Shown in pieces: positions 28,668-40,790 of a stretch of 64,000 bases of DNA. Position 1 is the first letter of the stretch; each line of letters starts with the position of its first letter. Source of the stretch: Trichoplax sp. H2 (taxonomy: Eukaryota; Placozoa; Uniplacotomia; Trichoplacea); assembly GCA_003344405.1 (NCBI GenBank), contig NOWV01000198.1, forward strand, positions 62,001-126,000. The letters run 5' to 3'. The translations under genes and the position numbers were made by a program. The notes below the pieces were generated by a model. The model worked only from the letters and a program-made list of their open reading frames with translations, had not been told where the DNA came from and made no database searches.

Positions 28668-31381
28668 TTATAAACGACATAAGAAAAATACGGTAGGGAT
28701 GAATACACCAACAGCAACTGCAATTGGTACAACATAGCTACTACCATCATCAACTTCATATGGATTAACAACAGGCGGCCCTGATAATTTCCTGCTATGC
28801 GGTGTTTGAGTATTGTCTGTGTTACTGTTTGTATCGCTTGTATCGTCATCGTCATCAAAGTCTTTATCCGCTTCCTCTGCTCCAGCTAGTGGGGCTAGCT
28901 TGGGTACATCTGTGGACATTAAAGTTAATTAAAATGAGCATTGTTAAGGAGATGATTACACCGCAAGGTCATTAATATTGCAATTACCTGATACTTGTCC
29001 TTTCATCACCACTATGGCATTAACTTTTGGATTATCTAAATGTCCCTAATTCGATGTAGAAGACCGATTACTTACATTTAATGATATTCTCTCGTACATA
29101 TCTGATGTATTAATGAACCTATAACGCATTTATGAAGTACTTTGAGTACTAAATTACAAATATTACCTTGATAAACTCTACTGTTAAAACTCCTTTGAAA
29201 GGAGATGACTCATCGTTGATCAATAAAGATTTATGAGATATTTTAAAGGGTATGTATTCATCGTGTGCTGTTCCTTTGCCAACTTTATGATAAATATCTA
29301 GCCCTTTAATAACCTCATGTTTTGAATTCAAACGGACATCAAATACCTGTATTGGTACGATAAAAAAGTAGTATTAACATTAAATGCAATAAAAGCTGGT
29401 ATAATACACGTATACATAAATACAGTATGTATTCTCTTCTATCAGCAACTAGGCGATTTATACAATACTTTGTATACCAACTTACACACTGTATATATTT
29501 GTATAGTGTAAGTTAAAGTCATGTTACCGTAATAAACGCATTTGATATCGGCTCCATTCATCTACAGTATAGTGCTCAGTTCTAAGGACACGCTTGAGCA
29601 TTGACTATCTAAGCACGAATCTAAGAATCATAATTGGTATTTTTATCACACTATCACATAATAGAATCAGTCGTGTTTAACATTGTCATAGTGTGCTTAA
29701 TGGAAAAAATACGCTCACAATCCCAACCATGCTATGTCATGAGAGTATCTTAGGAATCACAATAAATCCTAATGACAATACTATGTAAGGCTAATTATAA
29801 TTAAGGGTCACCATCATTGTACAGCAATTGTAAAAACCATTATCACAGCATTACCCTGAATCAGTCATGTTCAATATTGTTGCCATGTGCTTACTGAAAG
29901 ATAGGCTAATGATTACAGCTGTACTGTGTAGTGAGAATATCGCAGTAACTACCGTCAGCATTAGTGTAAAGCTTCATTGCATCCATATACGAGTATGTAA
30001 TTGTTTCAAAACGGGATTAACTTTGACCTTGTGTGTATAGTACACCCAGTTTCATAGAAATACACATTTAAATCTCCAAAAACTTTCCATACACGCTGTA
30101 CAATGGAAATCAGCTATATAACGGATAGAATTTTTAGAGTGTATCCATGCAGATGTGTACGGAATTTTGAAATTCTCAATGTCTTGATTTGACTCGCATC
30201 CATTACAGTATCCTTAACTATGCAAGTATTTAACATCTACAGTAATATACAGTCCTATTATAGCTAAAGTACAGTAATCATGCACTTGATAACAGGTTAT
30301 AAAAGGAGACAAAAGAGCAGTTTACCTTACATCGTTACACTAGTAGTATTCAGGCAAGTACAATGGTATCTAGTTGATGCTGATAGCTAATGAAGGTACT
30401 TTGTACTAAAGAAACTGGAAGGAAATTTTCATCACGAAATAGTCCTAATTGAGCGCTATCATTTTTTATCTGACTAGTCATCTGCAAGATATATTGTATT
30501 GAAACTTTCTATATCTCGTATAATCGTATTGAATAGTGGGACCTGCTTAACGTTAACCGGCAGCTACTGATAGTTATAAGTCTGCTATTATTTCATTTTA
30601 GTAACTGACCGGCGACACTATCGTTAGCGATGATAATTATAATTAGATGCGCGTACATACTCTATACTAAAACAATTGGGGTATAAGATTACGGAAAGAT
30701 TTGGCCTATTGATAAAATGTTGATAACATCTAATTCATAACGTCTTTGTATCCTTGCAGGCATAGTAAATTGTTCTATAGCATTGAAATCAGTGAAGATA
30801 TACTGTATAACAGTTTGGTATCGATATACCGTACATCTTGGAAAGCAATAACAGTCTTGAGCTACTACTCAACTAAAGTGAAGGTATTTTAATTCTAGTT
30901 GTCCTTCTAGTCAAAACAGAAAGCGTAAACTAAAGTCAGCAAGATAACGGATGATTACATAACATCGTTATCGGAGTACAGTACCTACTGTATAGTAAGA
31001 TATACTGTATATGCACCATAGCTTCCTATCACTAACCTTCATATTAGATCCAGTGAAATAGACTTCACTAAATTTCAGAATGAGAACATAGTCGTCATCC
31101 TCTTTAATAGGAATATCATAACTAAATGTTTCTGAATGATATCGTTCTGTCTGATAGAGAATCTGATCTGGTGTAGGCACGCGGTTTATAGACAATTGAA
31201 GGCCATGATCGGAATTGATCCCAACTGTATTGTAATCAGCTTGGTAATGGACACCATTTAAATCAGTATGTGCCGAGCCACCGCAGTTGACAGCAAATAT
31301 AACTTCACCGATTCCATGAACCGGTTGTATAGCCACCAAAGTTAACAAACAGATTAACTGGATTAATCTCTCATCAGCCAT
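28668..31381 (-). CDS. MLEC: Malectin, ER glucosylated-glycan-binding membrane protein
   Basis: Malectin binds Glc2-N-glycans in the ER lumen early in glycoprotein quality control. Four exons give 274 residues: 31037-31381, 29167-29346, 28988-29045 and 28668-28909. A signal peptide (MADERLIQLICLLTLVAIQPVHG) is followed by the malectin domain: VIFAVNCGGSAH, DQILYQTERY, FSYDIPI, YVLILKFSEVYF, VFDVRLNS, LDIYHKVG and LTVEFIKGHLDNPKV. An acidic luminal linker (DFDDDDDTSD) precedes a single C-terminal membrane segment, about residues 252-271, and the short CRL tail, as in vertebrate malectin. The first intron is unusually long for this window (1.7 kb) and holds a diverged duplication. The gene is head-to-head with CCT6 and tail-to-tail with the TLC-domain gene. 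Confidence 0.96.
29662..29952. repeat. Diverged direct duplication in malectin intron 1
   Basis: Segments starting at about 29662 (AGAATCAGTCGTGTTTAACA) and about 29869 (TGAATCAGTCATGTTCAATA) align over roughly 85-100 bases. Both run through a TGTGCTTA block and a GAGA(G/A)TATC block. The spacing of about 205 bases suggests an old tandem duplication in the intron. Confidence 0.6.
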
Positions 31382-32519
31382 AGCTAAAGAAGAGAGAATT
31401 GGGGAGTTCCTTCAACTTACCGATCGAATCTTCTCGACTACAGTAAAGTTCGATGCGAATGCCCTTGTCGGCTAAGCGCTTCACCATGGCCTCTACCGCT
31501 TACAGTACACTGTATTGTACACTACCGTAGCGATAGAAATTGACCTTTGTGTACAGTACAGTACTGTAGATGTCGTCTAGAGCTCAGTAGAAAATGCGTC
31601 CTTCTATGAAACTCTATGTACAAAACCGTATGATTACGGATCAGTACTATCACAGTACAGTACAGTACTCTACTTTACAGTACTGTGTACTGTACACTGC
31701 CAGTCTGTAAGTGAGACTGTGCCTGACGCCGGCGCAGTGCAGGACATCGACTGACTGGTCTACAGTACAGTACAGTGCAGTACAGTACAGTACAGTACTA
31801 TACTGTACTATCTTAATGAAGAGAGAATTGTACTGTAGGCCTTTGCAAAATTATGTCACGCTACTCACTAGAGACCATAGTCAAGTGAATGGCATAGGCT
31901 AGCATAGCAACCTTTACACAGAACTTTCGTTTATGTTTCATTTCTTTCAAATAGTAATGATTTACATTGGAAATTACTACAAAAATAGACCGAATCGATG
32001 CTAATGCAGTACAGTACAGCACTGTCTTAATCAAGAGAGAATTGTACTGTACTGTAGGCCTTTGTAAAATTATGTCACGCTAATCACTACAGACCACCAT
32101 AGTCAAGTGAATGGCATAGCAACCTTACACAGAACTTTCATTTGTGTTTCATTTCTTTCAAATAGTAATGAATTATATTGGAAACTACTACAAAATTAGA
32201 CCGAATGGATGCTAATCAATGAACAAGAATTTATCATTAGGTCTACAAAGTACATCACAATCCATTGATAAACGTTAAAATCTTGGCTTGTCCACCACAA
32301 CAATACAGTACAGCAACCAGGCATCGAATGAGCGACATCACTTCTGCTCGCGTCGTCGTGAATACAGTACCCAATCATCGTCACTACAGTACTGTACTGC
32401 ACATTCTACTGGACTGTACTGTACGAATGAAGATCTCTGATCTGTCGTGCACTGTACTGGACTGACTCACATGCAGTCACTGTGGTCTAGCGTGGTATCC
32501 GCTCGCAAGCTAATAAAAC
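31382..32519. promoter_or_regulatory. Malectin/CCT6 bidirectional promoter region with CAGTAC clusters
   Basis: This 1.1-kb region between the two start codons holds many ACAGT/ACTGT runs: 31500-31525, 31552-31572, 31650-31700, 31760-31812, 32005-32022, 32043-32056, 32384-32427 and 32449-32464. The run at 31760-31800 is a nearly pure tandem array of the pentamer in one orientation. Part of the region is duplicated at 31811-32216. Confidence 0.6.
31811..32216. repeat. Direct duplication of about 195 bases, each copy led by a CAGTAC run
   Basis: Copy 1 (31811-32005) and copy 2 (32025-32216) both start TCTTAAT(G/C)AAGAGAGAATTG and end GATGCTAAT, with scattered substitutions and small gaps. Each is directly preceded by a CAGTAC run, so the duplicated unit may include it. 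The event is older than the one at 15429-15883. Confidence 0.9.
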
Positions 32520-35500
32520 ATGTCGGCTATTAAGGATTTAAATCCCAATGCAGAAATCGCTCGTGCAGCTCAAGCTTTACAACTCAATATTTCTGCTGCA
32601 AGAGGTTTACAGGATGTGCTTAAAAGTAACTTAGGCCCTAGAGGAACAATGAAAATGTAAGTACCCATTTTTTCGTAGAGACTTCTTGTTAACTAAGGCA
32701 GTTTGCAACAACCGGTAATTAGCGTAGGGTCGATTTTCTCCGTGCGCCTAAAACTGAATCAATGACCAAGTTGACCAGGCTTGCTAATCGAAAAAGAGCT
32801 TCTTGATAACTCTTTTATTCCTTGCAATTGACTTTAGAATGAATAAAAGACAATAATTTCACTTCTGATTCAGCCAGATTTAACGCAATTTCGACTTTGT
32901 AGAACAGTACTGTACTATTACCGTATGTTATATTATAGTATACTGTGGTACTGGCATGATGCACGTGATAGCAACTGTTGGATTTAGTAACCACTTGAAA
33001 CGTGGAGTGGATTTGACAACCGCCAAACTCACCTAGAATGGACAATTTCTCGCTCTGATACAGGAGTAATATAGCTGTAATGATGTTAGATGATATGGGA
33101 TCAAATTTATTATTTTAAATTGAATATCTACAAGAAAAAAATGTCGAATCTCTTTAGTACTGCGTACAAACATCAATCGCTTATCATTATAACTACCGTA
33201 CGGTACAGTACTGGATAATAATCGATCCGATTCGTGGTTGCTCGCTATTCCATGCTTCTAAATGATACTTTAGCTATTTCCCCTTCATAATAATAAATAA
33301 TTACGTATTGAAATCGACCGAATTGAAGTGATGCAATAAATGAAATAGTTATGATTGCCGCTAAAAATGAGTATGGCGATTTCACCCGATATCATTTTCA
33401 GTAAAACGTCTATTTTTTACAAGTTTTCAATCAAATTTTAAAAGAAGTAGTGGTACATTTACTGGCATTACAAGAAATGAGAGCCATTGCAGTAATGATA
33501 TAGTGTGTCGTTAATTGCTTATTTCTTGTCGGTAAAGATCTCGGATAATATCCTAAATAGTAATCTAACCAAGAAAGTTCGTACTTATGAAGAACAATTT
33601 GATACATAACTTAGCCATTGTAACATTAGCATATTGCCCTAAAATAGACTATTTATACATGTACTTGAAGTTATCAACATTTTACAATTAATACTATATA
33701 CGAGTAGAATGCGTACAAGGAGCTAAAAATTGATCTCAATAGAGGCAAAAAGCTTTCCTCTCGCTTTTAGACCAAAACTATATTCAATGGCTCCTTCACG
33801 TGCCATAGCTATATCTTATTATTATACCTCTCAACTTCATAGTGCAAACCTTTATTCGTAATCGCAAAATCTACACTAATAAGTGCTGTAACGTACAAAC
33901 TTGCTGAATCAACGTGTCTATTGCTTTTATCTCTTGAACTGTAGGCTTGTTTCTGGTGCAGGTGATATCAAAATTACTAAAGATGGTAACGTCTTATTAC
34001 ATGAAATGGTAAGCAATCATAGGTTTTGAGCGTTAATTACGCTATCCGTCTTACTAACATATATACGAACATATTATCTTGTTAATAACCACGTTTTAGC
34101 AAATTCAACATCCTACAGCGTCATTGATTGCTAAAGTTGCCACAGCTCAGGTTAGTTTCCAACTCTCTTGAATGAGTTGGGAAATCCTTATTACAACATA
34201 CTGCATATTTAGTATGTATCTGTACTCCAAAATATCGAATGCTGTAGTAAGTGTAATCTATCACATTAGGATGATATTACTGGCGATGGAACAACATCAA
34301 ATGTATTGGTTATAGGTGAATTGCTAAAACAGGTTGGTAGCCAAAGATAAAAAATGCCAAGGTTTGACCGATCATTGTTAAATCATCACTTTAATAAACT
34401 TTATAGGCTGATCATTATGTATCCGAGGGACTACATCCTAGAATTATTGCTGAGGGTTTCGATTTAGCAAAGAAAAGAGCTTTAGAAGTTCTTGATGAAG
34501 TTAAAGTTCAAAGCGATATGGATCGTGATGCTCTAATAAATGTAGCACGAACAGCTTTGAGAACAAAATTAGCTGTTGAGATTGCTGACAATTTGACGGA
34601 GGTAAGAGATTAAACTATACCACAAGTAATGACGATAGCAGTCTCTGTAGACATAAAATGAGATTGACTTGGCAAATCTGCAAATATTGAAACAATTATT
34701 TTAGTTACTTTTGATTTATCTGGAATGTTACAATCGTTCCATTTACAGTTTAAAATATTCATTGATGTAATCTTATGATAATTATATAGATTATTGTAGA
34801 TGCCGTCTTAGCTATACGTAAGCCAGATCAGCCAATCGATCTCCATATGGTAGAAGTTATGTCTATGCAGCATCAAACTGGAATTGACACTAGGTTTGTT
34901 TGCTACGTTTTATTATGAATAAAAGTGCGTTAAATGTTATTACTGTATCAATTTACTCCAAACTTACATTCGTTAACCTATTTTTATGTGTTTATTTATA
35001 TAGATTGGTTCGAGGCTTAGTTTTAGATCATGGTTCTCGTCACCCCGATATGAAAAAGAAAGTTTCTAATGCGTATATCCTTACGTGCAATGTATCATTG
35101 GAATACGAAAAAAGGTAAGTAGCACTAACTAGGATTGCTACTGACTCTCTTCCATCATTAACGTTTCTATACTTTACAGTGAAGTCAATTCAGGATTCTT
35201 TTATAAGAGTGGTGCTGAACGGGAAAAGTTAGTTGCTGCCGAGCGCAAATTTACTGACGATAAAGTTCAAAAAGTTATTGATTTGAAACGAAAGGTATTT
35301 ACACACTATTTACTTTACAGTCAGTAATTATAAACGCGTTAACGCCAGGCACAATGTTATCTGCTTTTAATTAGGTATGCGATACACCCGACAAAGAATT
35401 TGTGGTTATCAATCAGAAGGTTAGCTGCTTTCTTTTTTTAATAATAATAATCTATTAACGATGCAGCATAAGTCGCAGCAAACAGAATTTACTTCATAAA

Positions 35501-36994
35501 ATTTTCAAAGATGAATTCCTGCATTAAAAATACATTTTATTTATTGCTTGAAGGGGATTGATCCCGTTTCCTTAAATATGCTAGCAAAGGAAGGCATTGT
35601 AGCCCTTAGAAGAGCAAAACGTCGCAATATGGAGAGGTAGACATACGTCGAATGAAAAGTTTTGTAGTTATCTTAGTGATCATAATTATTGAGACACTCT
35701 TCTACTTATATTCATCATTTAAAGGCTAACATTAGCTTGTGAAGGTACTGCCATGAATTCTGTGGAGGAATTAAGCCCCGATATTCTTGGTCATGCGGGT
35801 CTTGTTTATGAGCATGTTCTGGTTAGTTTAGTAACTGTGCTAACCTTTATAAATACTTCAATGATGATTTAATATATTATTCACCGTCTTGACATGACTA
35901 CTGTAGGGCGAGGAAAAATTTACCTTTGTTGAAGACTGCAAGCAACCTTATTCTGTAACCATTCTAGTTAAAGGTTAAACTAAAATCAATATTTGTGTTA
36001 TTACAATAACATATAAAATAGTAATTAATTCAACGATTGCTATCTCCATTTAATATTTTACTATATTTATTAGGACCAAATAAACACACTATCACTCAAA
36101 TAAAAGATGCAATCCATGACGGATTGCGTGCTGTTTTGAATGCAATTGAAGATGGTATTATTAGATTATTTTATATTTCTTTATGACCATTTACGAGAGT
36201 TGTACGTCGTAGTCAAACCTTTCGGTATGAATTACAGTATCAATTAGTAATTGCTCTATTTAATTTTTAGGTGCTTTAGTACCTGGCGCTGGTGCTTTCG
36301 AAATTGCCGCACATGAAAAGCTTATGAAATATAAAGACACTGTGAAAGGTCGCGCCAGGCTGGGAGTGCAAGTAAGTTTCAACTAGTATAGCGCTAACTC
36401 ACAAGAAAAATAATTTTTTATTTGTTCACCTTATTGAGTGTACTTTTTACGTTTAGGCTTACGCTGACGCATTGCTTATCATACCTAAAGCGTTGGCTCA
36501 AAATTCTGGATTAGATGCACAAGACGCTATCGTTAAATTACAGGTGCAGATCGTATAGAAAATATCTTCCTTTTTAATCTATTAATAAGTGTATTTATTT
36601 ATTATATTACCATCCTATAGGAAGAATATCAGACTAATGGAACATGTGTAGGACTTGACTTAGTTTCAGGTTTGACTTATCATGTTGGTCTTAACGTTAA
36701 TATAGATTTTATTGTCATCTAAGAATATTACAAAACTGTTTACAACAGGTGATGCGATCGTTCCTGCTGATTGTGGTATTTGGGATAATTACCGCGTGAA
36801 AAGGCAGCTATTGCACTCTTGGTAAGGCTATTAATACGGTAGAGTAACAAGATTAGTTAATGATCCTTCATAAACATGTTAATATTAATGTGTTTGCGTT
36901 TTCGTGATATAATTCGTGTAGTACCGTCATTGCTAGCAATCTGCTCCTTGTCGACGAAGTCATGCGGGCTGGGATGTCTTCTCTGAAAGGATAA
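32520..36994 (+). CDS. CCT6: T-complex protein 1 subunit zeta (cytosolic chaperonin CCT)
   Basis: CCT6 is one of eight subunits of the TRiC/CCT ring, which folds actin, tubulin and other cytosolic proteins with ATP. Eighteen exons give 531 residues, equal to the human length: 32520-32656, 33945-34008, 34100-34150, 34270-34332, 34407-34601, 34790-34893, 35004-35114, 35180-35294, 35375-35419, 35554-35636, 35725-35821, 35907-35973, 36074-36154, 36271-36371, 36457-36543, 36621-36669, 36749-36821 and 36922-36994. Frame holds at every junction. ATP-site motifs visible are LGPRG (38-42), GDGTT (89-93) and [29 protein letters not shown] and VVINQKGIDP are zeta-type. The C-terminus ends RAGMSSLKG, as in the family. 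Intron 1 (1.3 kb) is the only long intron and contains isolated CAGTAC words, which could be regulatory. The gene is head-to-head with malectin. Confidence 0.97.
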
Positions 36995-37719
36995 TATAGA
37001 TTTACAATTTTACGATATCCGAGTAGTGGTTTAAACCTTTTCGATATCATTGATAATGAATTAATTATTATTGCTGAAGTGTAAGTTAATATTAGAAATT
37101 CTTCTAATATTACGTAATTGTGAACTTATCAAAACATATAGACTTTTATGATTTTCTTTTCGTTTAATTTATGTATGATAATTTATCTCAGCGCATTTTG
37201 ATCGTGCTACAGTTATGGTGCACGTTTGTCACTGTGTAGCTCCTTTATAGCAGACAATTTTAATAAATTCGAATTTTTGAAGAGGATTGAATTTCTTATC
37301 TTGCGTTTTGGCTAACTTTTAAATTGATTTTGGAACAGCTGAATATTGTTCGTATCCGAATTCGTAATGATTTAGAGAAAACGGTGCTACATGCAGTGTT
37401 CATTATTTTATAAGTTAGCCGACTTGTAGTTTTCACCATGGCTGACATACGGTACCGTACTTTTAAATTCTTATACCATATCCTCATATAATGTTAGTAG
37501 GATCTACGCAGTTATATTATTAAAAATTGTTAAAAAGACAGCAGTAAATATTAATGAACCCGATGTATTTATGTCCGAGGTTTTAGGATCGTAAAAGTAC
37601 AGAATAAATAAGAAATTTATTTGTAATAGCTAATCAAACCGTAATGTATATGTTACGACCGTTCCTAAAAAGAATGAATTTTGCCCTTAAGAAAGTTACG
37701 GTTAATCTTGAGAATCCAA

Positions 37720-37759
37720 TCATTCTTAAGAATGTCCGGCCATTCCTAAGAATTGGCCG
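37720..37759. repeat. Pair of adjacent palindromes near CCT6 3' flank
   Basis: CATTCTTAAGAATG (37720-37733) is a perfect 14-base palindrome. It is followed by an interrupted one at 37737-37759 whose arms CGGCCA and TGGCCG flank TTCCTAAGAAT. Related TTC(C/T)TAAGAAT-like words occur just upstream (37668-37690). Function is unknown; these may be remnants of a small inverted-repeat element. Confidence 0.7.
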
Positions 37760-40174
37760 ATAACATAATTTCACGCATTAAATACGAGAATCAGAATACT
37801 ATATCCCGCCAATAGTGCACGGACCAGTAATCGTAAATACTACATAAGTATTCTATTCTTACGAGCATATAGCCCTTGATAGTAATTCAATACTTGGTAG
37901 GAATTAACCTGAATCCTTAATTCACGGTACCATAACAGGTTATACAGTACGAAAGCATGTAGCGATTATGGTGACACATGTCGTAGTAATTAATTTATCT
38001 ATTAGCCCCAGGACTAACCATTAGCCGTCAGTATATTTTCACAGATAATTCATCTTACGATAGCCAGAAAGTTTACAAAAGTTGTTAAGGTATCGTGCAT
38101 TTAGTTGAGTATTGGATATGAATATCGGATTAAATTATTTGCTGTTAGTCATGAATTCGTTAAAGCGCAATCTTGTAGATTACTATTCCATGTACAAACA
38201 ATAAATTTATCTTGTAATAGACGGCATACGAACTAGACAGGGAAGACTGATCGAAAGTAATTTTAATAGCAACTATTATTTATTAAGGAGCAATATTGTA
38301 TTGATCTTATTTTAATATTAAAGTAAGTCACATCTATTAAAATGCTTTACAACAATACTAACATGTGTAATATCATGATTTAGTAGCAATCTTAAAGATG
38401 CTATACTTATACATAGTAAAACTAGATTTAGTGTTGATAAGATGAATTTATTCAAAGCTAGCTTAAAAATTGCAACAGATGCGTGCATATGAACAACTAT
38501 AACTAGGCTGTATATCATAGCAAACCATAAATGACCAAGATAAATATGAATGAATTACCCCTATTATTTGTAAGCCACAAATAAACCAGTTTCATGCAGT
38601 TAGATTAAATTTTAGCCATAAATAAATCAGTTAAAGAAAGCTTTATTATATAACGTTATCTTAATTAAAAGTATTTTCTATACATATATCTAACGCTTAA
38701 AAAATTATTACGAACATTATCAAACTCAAGGGTCAGTATAAATGCTTTAATAATATAATTTAAGTATTATTCTGTTCCCAATTATAATATAATAGGTTCA
38801 GTTTAAAGCTAATGTATGATACGCGTATAGACAACAACATTTTATTCCAGGAAAATCTGGCTAATTATTTTAAGTAATATTTAGCGATTCTAAATAAATT
38901 GTCATATGCATAATTCTGCATACTTTAATTCAATTACCACCTTATATAATATTGAATGGCATTTTTAAGTGTTTCAACAACAATATTTATATTTGTAACC
39001 ATCTTTGATTAATGGATGGATAGACAATGCGTTAATACATGAGTTAAAAGGATAGGAGATCAGCATAAGGAGTAAAATTTGCGCTATTTCTTGATTTATG
39101 TATTAAAAAGCTATCTGTTTCACGATCCTTACAAGCGTTTATGACTATTCTACATTATCCATCGACTTATTTACAAGGAAGTGAGCAATTATAAGCCACC
39201 TTAGTGCATGCATAATCATCTTCATCGTAATACTTGCTACCAATTGGTTTATTTTCTATCAAGCAATGCCTACTACAAAATTTAAGCGAAACTTTGCATT
39301 CTATATCATTGGTTGGGACTATCGCTGTACCTAAAAGTAGAAGTTAAAACGAAATAAGATTGCCATTTTAGTCCGTATTCTGGTTATATACAGAACATTC
39401 TATTAATATTTAAGAAGTAATCAGTTCGTTTTTACACGATATTTTATTAACAAATTTACCAGAAGGCAGCGAAGCATTTGTACTTTCAACGGTAGGCATC
39501 AAGGTCATTTTATGGCGTTTGTAAATTTGTGAACTAAAATCAACTTGGCCTATAAAATTTGTTTTGCACATCTCAGATATGTAGGGGTACTTGAGAAGAG
39601 ATTCGCTGAACATTTCTACCCGAATTTTGTTACCACGCTTATATAATAATAGAACGATAACGTTAGCTTTTTTTTCGTGTCGATATAACATTTTCCAAAC
39701 TCTTCTACTTGGTAACAAGATTTACTAGAAATCTCCAAACCAGTCCATTAGAGCTAGAATATTGACTAAACTTTATTATTCTTACTACGTTATTATACAG
39801 TTGAATAAAGCTAGCGGTTAACTAACGGTTTACTAACGGCATATTAAAATAGCAACGAATGCAATAACATTCTTACAACTAAGATTACGGTCGATAATTA
39901 ATTCATAACAAATGATATAATATCAGAAATGCATTCAGGTAACTATCTTATCTATAGTCTCTTCTATGGACTTACATACTGTAAATTTTGGGCTTAAAGG
40001 AATATGCTACTACAGTCAATCAGAATAAGTTTGAATCTTAATAAGCTTATAATGTTGAACTGTATTAATATAACTAAAAAAACCTCATTTCGTAACAGCC
40101 GATAAAATATATATATTTTAATCAATCTTGACTACTTCTGTAATTTAGACTTAATTGAACTATTAAAGCTATTC

Positions 40175-40790
40175 GAAACAATCAGCAGAATACTGTAAAT
40201 ATTGTATAATATACAAGAAACTCTTTCGAAACTAGTACAGTTTTAATGGTAATTACAGAATTGCACCGTAGCATATTAACAAAGCGTTATACATAATTCT
40301 AGCGCTGAATTAGAGTGTAGGACCTCCAATTGTTATGATTGACTGTTGCAGAACACTGAAAGCACTATATAAAATATAAAAGACTCTTTCTAAACTAAGA
40401 CAATTCAGTCATAAATAATAGAACAATATCTTCGTATGGCGTGGTAGTATTTGCTATTAAATTGGAGCATAAAATCTTTGATATATAATTACCAGTATTT
40501 ACAGTTAATAGTTTAGTAATATTGTTATAAAGATATTGCTTCATCCGAGCTCAGCAGTATGTAATTTTTACTCCCCATATATTTGGGCATTATCGTGAGG
40601 GCATTCATGTTGGATTCTATTATAATTATTGGCGTTTAATTAAGTTAGCAATATTGTCATGATAGAATGACTTCGCTTATGGGATAGCAGTACTACTCCA
40701 TGTATCAGTGATAAAAAATATTAGAATAGGGGCTATAATAGCTTTGGTTGAAAACATTATATTGTCATGATGAAAAGCTTAATTCTTTAG
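40175..40790. repeat. Diverged tandem repeats in the desert
   Basis: AAACTCTTTCGAAACTA near 40217 and AGACTCTTTCTAAACTA near 40379 sit in matching contexts, each preceded by ATATA-rich sequence and a CTG(T/A)AA word; spacing is about 162 bases. A second family follows: (A/T)A(A/T)ATTGT(T/C)AT(A/G)A near 40515, 40650 and 40765. Both look like decayed tandem units. Confidence 0.45.
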
